Assembly: GCF_000003195.3 (NCBI RefSeq)
Contig: NC_012874.2
Location: 56,841,341 to 56,905,340 of the forward strand
Source: Sorghum bicolor
Taxonomy: Eukaryota; Streptophyta; Magnoliopsida; Poales; Poaceae
Length of the DNA: 64,000 nucleotides
Direction of reading: 5' to 3'
Below, in pieces: positions 1-10,909 of this stretch. The notes under the pieces are model-generated. The model saw nothing but the letters and a program-made list of their open reading frames with translations, was not told the origin of the DNA and made no database searches. Positions within the stretch are counted from its first letter, which is position 1. Every line of letters starts with the position of its first letter. A program made the position numbers and the translations under genes.

Positions 1-122
1 CCAGCCTAGCAGTTCTTCCCCATCGCATCTTCTCCACTCGGGCACTCTGAGATGCCATGGAGAAGACCGCCCGAGCGCCGTCGGTGGCTACTACCGGGAG
101 TCGGCCCCCGCCGCCGTCGCCT

Positions 123-280
123 CCAACGAGGCCGCGTACCAGGAAGTCGCTATCGCCATCTTCTCCACAGCCTCCAAGGAGGCCGCGTACCATTAGGTCG
201 CCATCGCCATCTTCTTCACGGCCTGCAAGGAGGCCGCTGACCAGGAGGTCGCCATCTCCTGCGTGTACCAGGAGGACGCA
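123..280 (+). repeat. 51-bp tandem repeat coding for an Arg/Ser/Pro-rich tract
   Basis: Three units start at 123, 174 and 225 (period 51 bp, a multiple of 3). Each codes for a segment like RRPRTIRSPSPSS, so the first exon of the CACTA-A transposase has an SR-protein-like repeated tail. The third unit is diverged. The reading frame is preserved across units. Confidence 0.75.
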
Positions 281-3200
281 GGAGCCGTCTCCTAAGCGTA
301 GGCCGTCTACCAGGAGGTCCACATCTCCTCCGTCCAAGAGATTCTCATCGCCTCCCTGTGTGAGCTCGCCACCTCCTCCATCTGGCCCTGGAGGTGTCAT
401 ACACACACCTCATCATCGACAACCTACAGCAGAGAAGCAAGAAGATCACCAAACCAGGTATGACGCAGTTAATGTGGTGGTTGCAGAAATTCTATTAATT
501 TATTGGTTCTTCAATTAATTGATTAATTGAACTCTGTTTAAAAAGAATTGTGTCCCTGTCACACGCTGCATAGGGTTTTTAATTTTGTTTGATAATTATA
601 GTTCCTATCTTAGAAGTTTGGTGACAGACTTATATGTTGCTCTTGCCTGGGAATTCAATTTTACACAGATCAGTATGCATACATTTAATATGCAAAATGT
701 CAATATTATGTTCCCTGTATATATGTTGTTATCTATCATGCACATCAAGTGTTCCTTTACCTACAGATAGAAAAAAAGCACAATGGGGACTCCATATCAT
801 TCTGAAATAGTCATTAATATTTTATTTAAATTAACACTTGTTTGTATCCTATTATAACTATTTCCTGATCCAAACAATGCCATGCTATCATTGTATTTTC
901 CTGAATTTTTTTAGAAAAGAACCAGATCACTTGCAAGTGTTGTATAGACTTTAAAATGTAACCTATGTTGAATGAAGTTAAAATATTTTGTAGGAAAACA
1001 CATGAGAAGACGGAAGGTAGATGGAGATTAGTTATTCAATTCAGCGGGGGACCCATGGATGACAAACGTGCCTTAGTGGACATTGAGCATCATAAAATTA
1101 ACTTTGCCAACTTCTTAAAGTACAAACTTAAGTGTGGTTATTCTGCGAGGGATTTCATATACTATATGAAGCGATATGACAACAATACAGCTATGCTCCA
1201 CGGTATAGATTACGAAGAAGATGCACTGACAATGATAGAAGAGTGTACAGAAGAGAAGATAATTAGGCTAGGAATTTCAGAATCAAGATATAATATCACA
1301 CCGATTAAGCAACGTACTACGGTTGAGGAAGTTGAGGATGAAGACATTGATGCGTACAAGCTGTGGCTCGAAAAGCTACGACAGGATAAAGAAAACCTAG
1401 GTACTAATGTACTACAAAAATACATCTCAATGTTTTTTAGTACTAATCTAAAACTTACACTGTCTCTATCTCTCTCTATATATAACATCTATATATGCAT
1501 CTCGCAGAATTTAAGGATGACACTCGGTTGAATACTGTTGCAACATATAAAGAATGGTTGAGGAGGGAAGGGCTTCTTCAAGATATATGTAATCTGATTT
1601 TATTTTATCTTGCCATTACTGTAAGCATTAATATATTCTTATATTTCCAACTCCATTGTAACTATGTACTTCCACTTTTTTTGTATGTACAGATGCATAT
1701 ATAGATGATGAAACCATTGAAGAAGATGGAAGTGGTGACAATAGCGCAACACCAATGCAGTTTCCAGCTCATGCGCGTAGGCCAAAGGCCTCTAAGAAAG
1801 GTATGCAATATTTCAGAGTGTTCATACATTACTAGAACATAAAAATGCTGTTTTCCAATGTTAACATACGTTACATTTTGTAAACACTTTTTTTCGGTAG
1901 GAGTTGGCGACAAGAGAAAGAATGGGCGTGGAACCTTGAAAGGTTTATCAGTCCAAGCTAAGAGGTGTAAACTTGCCACTGAGAAACTTAATATAGAATT
2001 CTCTTCCACGAATGGCGCTCCTATAGGAGAAAATCATCGCTTGTTTGTGGATGAAATAGTTTAGTTTACAAGAAAAATGACTCCACTAATTGGAGTTAAA
2101 AAGTGGAGAGATGTAAACAAAATTGTTAAAGATAAAATAGCACACACAATATTGGTACGTTATAGTCTTGCTCACGCATTTGATAAATTAGTTCTTTGTA
2201 ATACCTTATTACTTGACAATTTTTGGGTAACCTTTTTCAACAGATTAGGTGGAACATTAAGGACAACGATGAAGAGAAGGCTAGGATATGGAAGATTGCA
2301 GAGAAACGCTACAAAGGGTGGCGAGCGGACTTGAGTGCCACATACAAGGCATACAAATCTTATGATCAAAGGATGAGACATAAACCAGATGATCTGGACA
2401 TTGTGGAGTGGCACTACTTGGTCCTGTATTTTGGAACTGAAAAATTCCAGGTGGAAAGCCTGTGACATATATCTATTTATTGTCTGTATTCTTGTAGTGC
2501 AACTAACATATTTTTCTTTATATCAGCGAATGAGCAAAACAAACTCTAGAAATTCCCAGCATCGACAGACCTACATCTTACAGGATCAAAATCTTTTTCA
2601 CAAGTTAGTTTTGAGCAGGTAATGATATGGAACCTATTCTTCTTTCATGTATTACCTAAACAGTAACAACGTTCAATTTTCACATCTTAGAGAAACCTGG
2701 AGACTGGTGAAGAGCCAGATGGTTTGACATTTTGGAGGAGTACACGCACCAAGGATGGCCGATGGTCTTCTGATGCTGCTAAACAAATATACGTAAGTAC
2801 TACTTTGGCTGTGCCACCAGGTCTATTTGGTATACCCAGTTTAGCTGAACCAAATGCTTCGAAACTTTTTCTATGATCTTCTGATAGCATATGGTAGCTG
2901 CTGTAATTTTTTTAGAATTTTCTGTGCAAGTGTTGTATATGGTCATTTATGCATCCTTGTATCTATTTAAATTGAGAAAAACATCAAATAATTATATTTT
3001 ATGATGGCAATCATAAAATCTTTTGTCCATGATTTATGTATGTTCACATGATATGGTTGGTATGGTCCAGAACACCAAATCAAAGTTTTTAACATTGATA
3101 ATTATCTAAGTGAGATGTTGGTCCCATCTGGACAGATCTGGGGACATGGAGAAGTTCACCTTGATAAGTTGGTTTCCTAGAAAACTTGTGAATATCAAAG

Positions 3201-4427
3201 TCGAGGATAAATGTCATATATAGCTGCTGTTCAAATTTGAGGTCATTTGGCCTAGTGGTTTGGGACTTGCAACTGTTTGAAGTGACCTCCAAGTTGTTGG
3301 GTGCTCTCAATTTCAGCAGAGAACTTTCTATAAATCTGCTATTTCAAAGTACTAAATCTAGTAATCATACTTTGATGTCTGTAGATGAAATCTGGAGAAT
3401 TTTTTAACCTTTCCAGAATGACCTCTTCCAAGTCAGTTGGACTTGTATATCTCCAGATATGATTTTTTCTATGTGCAGCTGTTGCATGCCCTGATTTCTG
3501 GGAACTTGCTGGAATGCAAGTTGCTTATTTTACAAGCTTTATGTGTTAATTTATGTTCTTTACAGTGATTTGTATAGAACTAGGCTACTCGGTAAACGAC
3601 TGTGTAGTGATATATGTAGTCATACCATGTTCTATTCATTTATCCCCAATGTCATACTGTCCATTGCTTTCATGCTTTGCTAGGAATCATATTTGCATGA
3701 TTAACATGGACTTGGTTATTGTGTTCAGGATACTGCCTTCTCCAAAATTGAAGACAAAATTGAGTTGGAAGCAAATTTAATTTCAAAAGAACAAGAAAGG
3801 CAGATTCTTCATGAAACCTACAAGGAAACCACTGGATGCAAGAGCAGGAGAGGTCCTGGTCATGGATACTTGGGAAAGTATCCAACCCGAAGCCAACTTA
3901 TGAATGAACGAATTGAAGAGCAAGCTCGTGCAGCAGCAGCGCTAAAGAAGAACAGTGAGATGCAAGCTGAGGGAGAGAAGTTAAAAGAACAAGTTACTGT
4001 TCAAGCCGCTAAGAGGGAGAGCGACAAGGAAAAAATTCAGCAGCTGCAACATCAACTGGAGACTACAAGTAGCAAGATTAGAGAAGACCTGAGGCAAGAG
4101 TTTCTTTTACTACTCAAACAACAAAATGAAGCACCGCCTTTGGTAATACTACTACTACTACTTCATTTTCACCAACATCAATGATTTTATTAAAGACTGA
4201 TTGCTAATGTTTCTCCTTATAACTCCAATGCAAGAATGATGCACCGACCACAACAACACCTCAGCATGCAGAAACAGCCACACATCCTTCAGAACAAACA
4301 AATATGGTTAGTACAAATGATGGTGCAAAATTAGCACATGTACTATTTTTTGATAAATGCAAACTGCAATGTACTAGATACCTACATTTAATCTGACATA
4401 ATGTGTCAATCTTATTTTAAAATGAAG

Positions 4428-4986
4428 GCTGCTATAAATTCATCCATGCCAGCAATTAATGAACCTTATGTTGTTCCCACTCCCATCCAAGGATCAGAAC
4501 ATGTGCAAGAGGTAATATACGTCAAAATTGCTAAGTGATGATTGGTCATGTAGATCTACTGGTTTTTACACAGTATAGCAGATTGACATAATGTGTGAAT
4601 CTTTTTTTAAAAATGAAGGATGCTATAGAATCTACCCTTCCTACACATGATGAACCTGAGGTTGCTCCCACTACCATCCATGGATCAAAACATGTGAAAG
4701 AGGTAATATACATCAAAATTGATAAAGATCAGTGAATTGTTTCCTACTTTGAGAGAGAGAGAGAGCTTACCTTCCATGCACTTGTACAGGTTCTTACAAT
4801 TGCTAAGTGCTGATTGGTCCTTCAGATCTTTTGTTTTTTACAGACGATAGCACACAGTGCATTCATTTAAATTGACATAATGTGAAATATTTTTTTTAAA
4901 TGAAGGCTGCTATAGAATCTTCGCTACCAACAAATAATGAAATTGATGTTCCCACTCCCATCCAAGAATCTGAATGTGTGCATCTG
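4428..4986 (+). repeat. Threefold exon duplication inside the CACTA-A transposase gene
   Basis: Three exons of 84, 84 and 81 bp (4428-4511, 4619-4702, 4906-4986) encode similar 27-28 residue segments beginning AAINSSMP, DAIESTLP and AAIESSLP. Each is flanked by the same acceptor context (AAATGAAG) and donor context (GTAATATA), and the introns between them share blocks, so the unit duplicated was exon plus intron. All lengths are multiples of three, so copy number can change without breaking the frame. A GA microsatellite sits in the intron at about 4751-4766. Confidence 0.75.
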
Positions 4987-5259
4987 GTAATATACTTCAT
5001 GATTATCACCTGCACTTTAACAGATTCTTATAATTGCTAAGTGCTGATGGCTCCTTCAAATCTTCTGGTTTTATAGACTGAAGCAGACAGTGTATTGTTG
5101 AGCAAAAACAAGAGTACCCAATCTAGTCGCCTCACTCGCAGCGCCCATAGAAAACTTTTCTCAAATGATAAAGATAGTAATGAGACAGTGACATTTATTT
5201 CATCACAATCACTAAGGAATTGTGCTGCAAATAAAAAGCGACAATGCAAAAACAAATGA

Positions 5260-5859
5260 GGACAGGTATGAGCAATCACGTGTCATTTTAAGTTGCTGTC
5301 CAGATTATCAACATGAACCTTGTTCACTTATACATGTATGTTTGTTCACTTAGTTAACATGACCAATTAGGAGTCCATGCCTTATTTGTTTATAGTTTGG
5401 CTTCAGTATCTATTCTATTTGTTAAATCATAAATATTGTTGTCTATCATGTGTTTTCTATGTTTGATTCAAACTATGTGATGAACTATATATATTACTAA
5501 TGCATGTCATTTTGACTTTTCCAGTAAGATTCACCTTGATGGAGTCTTGGAAGCGAAAATGAATCAAATATTGCACAAGGAGAAAGATGTCATGTTCATA
5601 TGTGCAAAGACAGTTATTCTTGTTTATGCTTGCCTATTTGTAGCATAAGTTAGTAGATTGTAATGCAGATCAACTTTGCAGTTACCTATTTTTGGAGGTA
5701 GAAAGTAATTTCAGTTCCTTATGTTGTACAAAGTATTGAATGCTTATGACCCAAATTATTAATATCACTGCCTTTCTATGGCATTGATTTATGAAATTTT
5801 ATGAATTTTTGTGCAATGAGTTCAATGCATTAATTGGTTCTACTTCAAATTTGATGTCG
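5260..5859. other. 3' flank of the CACTA-A transposase gene, no gene seen
   Basis: AT-rich sequence after the stop codon. It probably contains a 3' untranslated exon (an acceptor-like TTTTCCAG at 5517-5524). No supported coding region. Confidence 0.4.
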
Positions 5860-6480
5860 ATGCAATAGTTTGTATTGCATCTAGGCTCTTTTGATGCGAT
5901 ACTTGTAATTGCATCCAACCTCATGTCCATGCAATACTTGTAATTGCATCCAACCTCACGTCGATGCAATACTTGCAATTGCGTCCAACCTCACGTCGAT
6001 GCAATACTTACAATTGCGTCCAACCTCACGTCGATGCATTAGTCGTAATTGCATCCAAACCTCACGTCGATGCAATAGTTATAATTGCATCCAAACTCAC
6101 GTCGATGCAATAGTTGTAATTGCCTCCAACACCATATCGATGCAATAGTTTGAATGGCATCGAATCAAATTGGTGATGCAATAGATTATATAGCACTGAA
6201 CCTACAATGGATGCAATATAGTTTATCGCATCGAACAATAGTAGCTGCAATAGCTGTGTTGCATCAACATGATTTCGATGCAACAAACTATTGCATCTCT
6301 CAATTTTTGATGTAACAGACAATGGATGGTCGATGCAATAGCTACTTCTCGCATCACCCATAATAAACCGATGCAAAAGGCTATTGCATCGGCTCACATC
6401 AAACACGAAATTGATGCAAGACGTGACTATTGCATCTATTTTAGACCTATAACATCAAAAAGTGGCCGATGCAACAGGGT
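5860..6480. repeat. Subterminal array of CACTA-A (about 35-bp units, GATGCAAT motif)
   Basis: At least eight tandem units of about 35 bp between 5893 and 6150, then more diverged copies up to the TIR. Each unit contains GATGCAATA and, about 10 bases later, ATTGCATC, so every unit is itself a short inverted repeat. Similar subterminal arrays in studied CACTA elements are binding sites for TNPA-type proteins; binding here is inferred. Confidence 0.8.
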
Positions 6481-6499
6481 CAAAATCTAGTAGTGGTGT

Positions 6500-6780
6500 G
6501 CTGCCTGACCAGGCACACGGGAAAATGAGAGGCGTTGCCTTGCGCTGCCTGACAAGGCACACGGCAAAGGCAGTTCCCAGGTGGCTCTAGCCAGATGCTT
6601 TGCCGTGCGCTGTCTGACCAGGCACACGGCAAAATGAGAGTCTTTACCGTGTGCTACCTGACTAGGCACACGGCAAAGGTAGTTCCCAGGTGGCTCTGGC
6701 CACCATCTTTGCCGTGCGCCTGTTCAGACAGCGCACGGCAAACAAGTTCTTTGCCGTGTGCAACGCACGGCCTCTATGGT
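6500..6780. repeat. Subterminal repeats of CACTA-B, left side
   Basis: Alternating direct and inverted copies of GGCACACGGCAAA / TTTGCCGTGTGC spaced by 15-40 bases, including a longer internal duplication (segment around 6535-6600 resembles 6655-6720). Interpreted as transposase binding sites of the element. Confidence 0.75.
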
Positions 6781-7244
6781 CAATTTTTTTGCTTGTTCAG
6801 TTGTTTTGCCATCAAAACAAACAGATATATATCACAAATCACACATATACATTCATAAGCATCACATATCACATATATATCATAAATACGACAAATCCAT
6901 CACATAAACTCCATGTCCATCTCATGTAGGCCACAACCAACACATAAACTCCATGAACAACACATATAAACCCATAAGCATCACATAATGTCCATAACCA
7001 TCACAAGTCTCACTCCATGCGTCCCACATCATGAATCACACTCCACCTACCTCGGCCCACTCCATGCGTCCCACCTCGATCCTCCTTGTAGCCTAGGAGG
7101 TGGATCGTTTGACGCCGCCGATTGATTCTACACAAAGTTAAATATGTTGCATGTGTTAGACAAAGGTTATAAATAGAAGTGTTGTCTAATAACGGATATA
7201 TGGACTTAACAAACATTATAAACAGAAGGCAACTCATAGGAGTG
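6781..7244. other. CACTA-B 3' untranslated/internal sequence with CATCACATA-type short repeats
   Basis: Low-complexity stretch at about 6830-7010 made of loosely repeated CATCACATA, CATAAACTCCATG and similar words. No coding signal. It lies between the subterminal repeats and the TNPA fragment on the minus strand, so it is probably 3' untranslated DNA of the element. Confidence 0.5.
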
Positions 7245-7395
7245 TTGACAGCAGGTTGTATAGGTTGGAATAACTCAGGTGGAGGAGGTTGGCCTATAGC
7301 TGCTCCAAGACATTGCATGTACTGGAACATCACGCTCATCCTCTGTTGAACAGCCTCCTGTTCTGCCTCCTGCCTAAGTCTTTGTTCCTCCCTTA
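7245..7395 (-). pseudogene. C-terminal fragment of a TNPA-like CACTA protein
   Basis: The minus strand reads LREEQRLRQEAEQEAVQQRM followed by FQYMQCLGAAIGQPPPP, the coiled-coil and proline tail usual at the end of Transposase_24-type proteins. A similar tail is present in CACTA-C near 19660-19860. Only this last piece remains; the upstream part and the end of TNP2 are deleted. Confidence 0.6.
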
Positions 7396-7440
7396 GCCTC
7401 TATGATTCGGCCAGCCACTCCTATAAAATTGACAGCAATG

Positions 7441-9242
7441 TTACAATGCAAAGCAAACGTATGTCGAAATCAATGAACGGCTAGGCCGCATTTCTTGATT
7501 TGGTCTATCGCATAATGTTGCCAAATCGATTCTAGCCTTCACGTTATCTTTTGACTTATCCTGAATGTCCATGATTGTTCCCCAGTGTGCCTCGACGATA
7601 TTCTTTTCGGTGTGCATTACATCAATGTTATGTGGAAGTAGCAGGTCCTGGTAATAAGGGAGCCTCTCTAAGCCTGACTTATGTGTCCATGCATGTTTAT
7701 GACCATATCCTATGAAACCACCATCTTCACTGACCTCAAGAGCATCTATCTGAGCACGGACCTCAGCACCCGTCATCATCGCTGGTGGCGGGTCTGTAAC
7801 TACCACATCTTTCATAAAGTTCTTGATGTCTCGTCTAAATGCATGTTCAATTGGGAGGAATTGACGATGTTTGTCAAATGAAGAATATTTGCCTCCCTTC
7901 TTCAACCAAATGAACTGAACATTTGTCTTGCATATTGGACATGGAAACTTCCAGTGAACACACCAGCCGCAGAAAATCCCATACGCCAAGAAGTCATGCA
8001 GGGAGTAGTGGTACCAAACATGCATTGTGAAGTTGGTTTTTGTAGCTCGGTCATATGTCAACACCCCTTCATCCCAAGATTTGACCAATTCATCGATCAG
8101 AGGCGCCATATACACACCCATATTATTGCCCGGATGACCAGGAATTATCGAAGACAAAAATATGTTCTGTGCTTGAAAGCATACACCAGGGGGAAAATTG
8201 AGTGGTATAACAAACACGGGCCAACAAGTGTATGGGGCAGCCATCATTCCATAAGGATTGAAACCATCTATTGCCAAGGCAACATGCACATTACGAGCCT
8301 CTAGAGCTTTCTCATGATGAATACTATCAAAATAGGTCCATGCTTCACCATCCGAAGGATGTACCATCTTATCAGGACTGTATCGACGTCCATCTTTATG
8401 CCATGTCATATGTTTCGTAGACTCCTCGGTCAGGTATAACCGTTGAATCCTTGGTATGACGGGAAGGTACCGTAGGATTTTCACGGGAATCGAAAGCTGC
8501 TCTATACGACCATCCGCATGGTGTTGCACCACAAACCTAGAGGACCCACACTTTGGACAGTGTGTTGCTTCAACATGTTCTTCTCTAAATAAGACGCACC
8601 CATGCTCACAAGCATGTATTGGCTCATATGGCATTTTAAGTGCATAAAGCATTTTCTGGGACTCATACATGTTCTTTGGTAGTGATCTTTCAGAAGTATA
8701 CTGCCAAACACTGTCAGCATAACATCGAATCTGGCTCGGCTCATGTTTAACTGTGACTTCAAGTCCATCAAACGTCCAATGGCATCTAGTTGAGATACAT
8801 TTGTGTGCCCATGGAGCGGTTTCTGTGCCGCATCTAACATGTCATAATACGCCTTTGCAGTAGCCTCTGGCTCCTCCTCATCCTCCCTACGTCCTTCACC
8901 AAGGTTTCCATCATGAAAATCATCTAACATGTCTTCTACCCCACCTTCATCTTCAAACTCCACGACACGTTGTCTCACGACCTCATCTCTCATACGATCG
9001 GCTTCACCATGGAGGGTCCACCGGATGTAGCCTGGCATAAATCCATACTTGCAAAGATGTTTACCCATATCAGTCTTTGTTGTCGAAGCCCGTTCTCACG
9101 GCTACTGCAAGGACACCAAACTTTGCGGGCTTCTTTCGCCGACCGAAACGCTGTTTCTAAGAAAGCATCGGTCTTCTTGATCCATTCATCGGTCCACTGT
9201 CCAAACTTTGACGTCCGGAGTACATCCACTTACGGTCATCCA
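7441..9242 (-). pseudogene. TNP2-type CACTA transposase, frameshifted and C-terminally deleted
   Basis: The start is ATG at 9242 (protein MDDRKWMY), a start shared with the TNP2 genes at 14412 and 40074. Domains in order: Transposase_Assoc-like N-terminus with WCPCS (about 9230-8950), an acidic linker, then the TNP2/Transposase_21 core in the 409-codon frame 8670-7441 (HCPKCGSSRF zinc-binding motif, IDGFNPYGMMAAPYTCWPV, IIPGHPGNNMGVYMAPLIDE, and LPHNIDVMHTEKNIVE). Frameshifts occur near 9220, 9060 and 8660. The reading ends after LCDRPNQEMRPSRS, so the DUF4218 and DUF4216 regions expected at the C-terminus are absent. TNP2 is the protein that cuts CACTA ends; this copy cannot make a functional one. 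Confidence 0.85.
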
Positions 9243-9337
9243 TTCTTGTACCATATACACGATAATTTTAAGATCACTTACATCTACAAGACATTCCTAC
9301 TATATAATAGGTAAGGATATGTCCTAATCCCACCCGC

Positions 9338-9528
9338 AGATGTGTAGACGAGGCTAGTTTCCATGCTCTACTCCTATCCGAGACAAAATTTCGGCAACAC
9401 CTCCCCGCTGTTCTCCGAATACACGTCCTGGTACGGAGATTGTGTATCCCGAGAACAACCAGAAGGTCATGCCAAAACTCTGTCTCATATAGGAGTAAAG
9501 CATGAAAACTAGCCTGGTCTACACATCT
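9338..9528. repeat. Long inverted repeat upstream of TNP2 in CACTA-B (hairpin 1)
   Basis: Left arm starts AGATGTGTAGAC and right arm ends GTCTACACATCT; inner arms pair TTTCCATGCTCTACTCCTAT with its imperfect complement at about 9490-9510. The inner core (TTTCGGCA..CACCTCCCC..GTTCTCC) is less perfectly paired. The hairpin ends about 96 bp before the TNP2 start. Equivalent repeats occur at 14124-14314 and at 39815-39979. Confidence 0.85.
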
Positions 9529-9769
9529 AAAGGCTGTCCAAAATACGTGGACAATTCGAAATAGAAACGGTTATACATATGCAAAGATCTGCATACTTCC
9601 AACCATATCTATTTCGAACGGGAGACACCTAACTAGGTTACATGACCTACGACCATGAGAAGGTAAGACGGATTATACCTTAGGTGGCGGTGGAGTAAGG
9701 ATAGCGGGGCAGTGGCAGGTCGGTGCAGCGGCGAGCTGACGCGGTGCAGGCAGACTCGCACTCGGCTCC

Positions 9770-9961
9770 CACCGTGTGTTTTATTTTCGCCGTGCGTTTT
9801 TCCTCGGCACACGGCAAATGGATTGACTTCACCGTGTGCTCTTCTGTTTAGCCCACGGCGAAGGACGTAAAAGCCGAGGCAAATCAGCTCTTTGTCGTGT
9901 GCGGACGGATTGCACACGGCAAACCTACAGGCACACGGCAACGTCCGGTTTTCCGGTAGTG
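9770..9961. repeat. Subterminal repeats and TIR of CACTA-B, right side
   Basis: Copies of CACACGGCAAA and CGCCGTGTG in both directions, ending in CCGGTAGTG at 9953-9961. The following three bases (AGT) would be the target-site copy if the element is complete here. Confidence 0.8.
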
Positions 9962-10610
9962 AGTAGAACAAAAAATATATTGCTCCTACTTACACGTATT
10001 CAGACAATCATTGTTTCTTTATGAGATTAAACAATCTATTTGCTCCCTGTGCAGGTGCTCAGGATGTAGATGCAGCAATTTGTTGTCACATTTGGCAGCG
10101 CAGCCAATAAGAAAGCTAGCTATATATGTCTATGTCTTTAGAAAGTGGACCTACAATGCCCAAAAACTTTTGTAAATTGCCGTGACTAAGCAATGTATAA
10201 AATACTGATAACCTTGTGGCTCTGTATGGTACATATAACCATAGGCAACATGACCGTGCCAAAACTAAACATGCATCTTTTGCCCTAGCTTTTTTCTATT
10301 ATTTCCGCGCTCGATGGCCATTTTATTCATCCTCTAATAACTTTGTATGCATCAATAATAGACCTCAGTCATATACATGGCCACTGTATGCAACATTTGT
10401 AGCTTACCTGTATAATCTTAGAAATACATGACAACTCACGCGCAGGGGCGCGCGCTTCCTACTAGTGTAATACTAATACACAGAAAATGCATGCCACAAA
10501 TATGGATTTTTAATTCAGAGACAGGAATGAAACAGTCTCAGATAAAAAAAAAGCACAAGACGGAAACTATAGATACATTGAAATATACATAAGCCCGCTG
10601 TGATCAACTC
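9962..10610. other. Intergenic sequence with a candidate Helitron-like 3' end (10439-10465)
   Basis: No gene seen. At 10439-10452 a GC-rich stem (CGCGC, loop AGGG, GCGCG) is followed 9 bases later by CTAG (10462-10465) and then T, the arrangement of a Helitron 3' terminus. No matching 5' TC end was found inside the window, so the element call is tentative. Confidence 0.35.
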
Positions 10611-10703
10611 CGGAGCACAGTTATTTGGACCGGACCGAGGGTCTGACCGATAAAAGTGGAGCACAGTTATTTAGACCGGACCGACGGTCTAACGGGTAAA
10701 AGT
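10611..10703. repeat. Two-unit tandem repeat of about 46-47 bp
   Basis: Units GGAGCACAGTTATTTGGACC... at 10611 and GGAGCACAGTTATTTAGACC... at 10658, each ending in AAAAGT, differ at a handful of positions. The sequence up to about 10870 (ACCGG..GGTCTAA words) looks like degraded mobile DNA, with no coding signal. Confidence 0.7.
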
Positions 10704-10909
10704 CCAAACCAAAATTACTGGGATTGGGAATCTCGAACCTCCAATCTCAGCTTTCGAGAGCAGCAAGCCACCACTGCAATATACTAGTGACGTTTGTGTC
10801 TTTGGGACAGATCACACCTTATTTAAACCGTATTGAACCGGCGGTCTAAACGTTGAACCAATCAAACCGCACGTGCATAAAAAATTAATAATAATTGTAC
10901 AGATAAAAT

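Larger units (their letters stand above)
57..5259 (+). pseudogene. TNPA-like CACTA transposase (Transposase_24 type), multi-exon, probably inactive
   Basis: Exons can be read at about 57-456 (Arg/Ser/Pro-rich N-terminus), 994-1400, 1508-1588, 1694-1800, 1901-2154, 2245-2450 (core: WRADLSATYKAYKS and EWHYLVLYFGTEKFQ, matching the Transposase_24 family), 2535-2620, 2693-2792, 3729-4141 (coiled coil with EKIQQLQHQLE), four short exons (4233-4986) and a last exon 5079-5259. Introns have GT..AG borders and several exon phases were checked to join. Two in-frame TAG codons (2062-2064 and 2547-2549) interrupt the core, so the copy is probably dead unless splicing avoids them. In intact CACTA elements the second protein binds subterminal repeats and assists TNP2. 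The start at 57 follows from the ATG opening the SR-like exon; it is not proven. Confidence 0.7.
1..6495 (+). mobile_element. CACTA-A: right-hand part of a CACTA DNA transposon
   Basis: The element enters from the left of the window and ends with TAGTAGTG at 6488-6495, the reverse complement of a CACTACTAG-type terminal inverted repeat. Just inside the end lies an array of GATGCAAT/ATTGCATC repeats (5860-6480), the kind of subterminal repeats that TNPA-type proteins bind in known CACTA elements. The body carries a TNPA-like transposase gene (57-5259). The TNP2 gene and left end would lie outside the window. The 3 bases after the end (GTG, 6496-6498) could be one target-site copy, but the other copy cannot be seen. 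The sequence to the right is the subterminal region of another CACTA (CACTA-B), so CACTA-A probably inserted into CACTA-B. Family membership is clear; full length and activity cannot be judged. Confidence 0.8.
6499..9961 (-). mobile_element. CACTA-B: internally deleted CACTA element, genes on the minus strand
   Basis: The right end at 9961 reads CCGGTAGTG, i.e. a CACTACCGG TIR on the minus strand. Both ends carry subterminal repeats with core TTTGCCGTGTG / CACACGGCAAA (6500-6780 and about 9770-9961). Inside, on the minus strand, are a TNP2 pseudogene (9242-7441) and a fragment of a TNPA C-terminus (7395-7245). The rest of TNP2 and most of TNPA are missing, so this is a deletion derivative. 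The left TIR is not visible because CACTA-A abuts the subterminal repeats at 6499, consistent with CACTA-A inserted into this element. Confidence 0.8.

Noticed and set aside
3089..3310. Short frames in the large intron 2793-3728 of the CACTA-A gene
   Set aside because: Intron sequence with no coding character; probably an old insertion in the intron, but no borders were found.
5893..6150. CRISPR-like array of 35-bp units
   Set aside because: Units are contiguous without unique spacers and sit next to a CACTA TIR in plant DNA.
10680..10790. SINE- or tRNA-like segment (minus strand GGTTCGAGATTCCC resembles a B box)
   Set aside because: No convincing A box, no poly-A tail or target duplication; left as unclassified degraded DNA.
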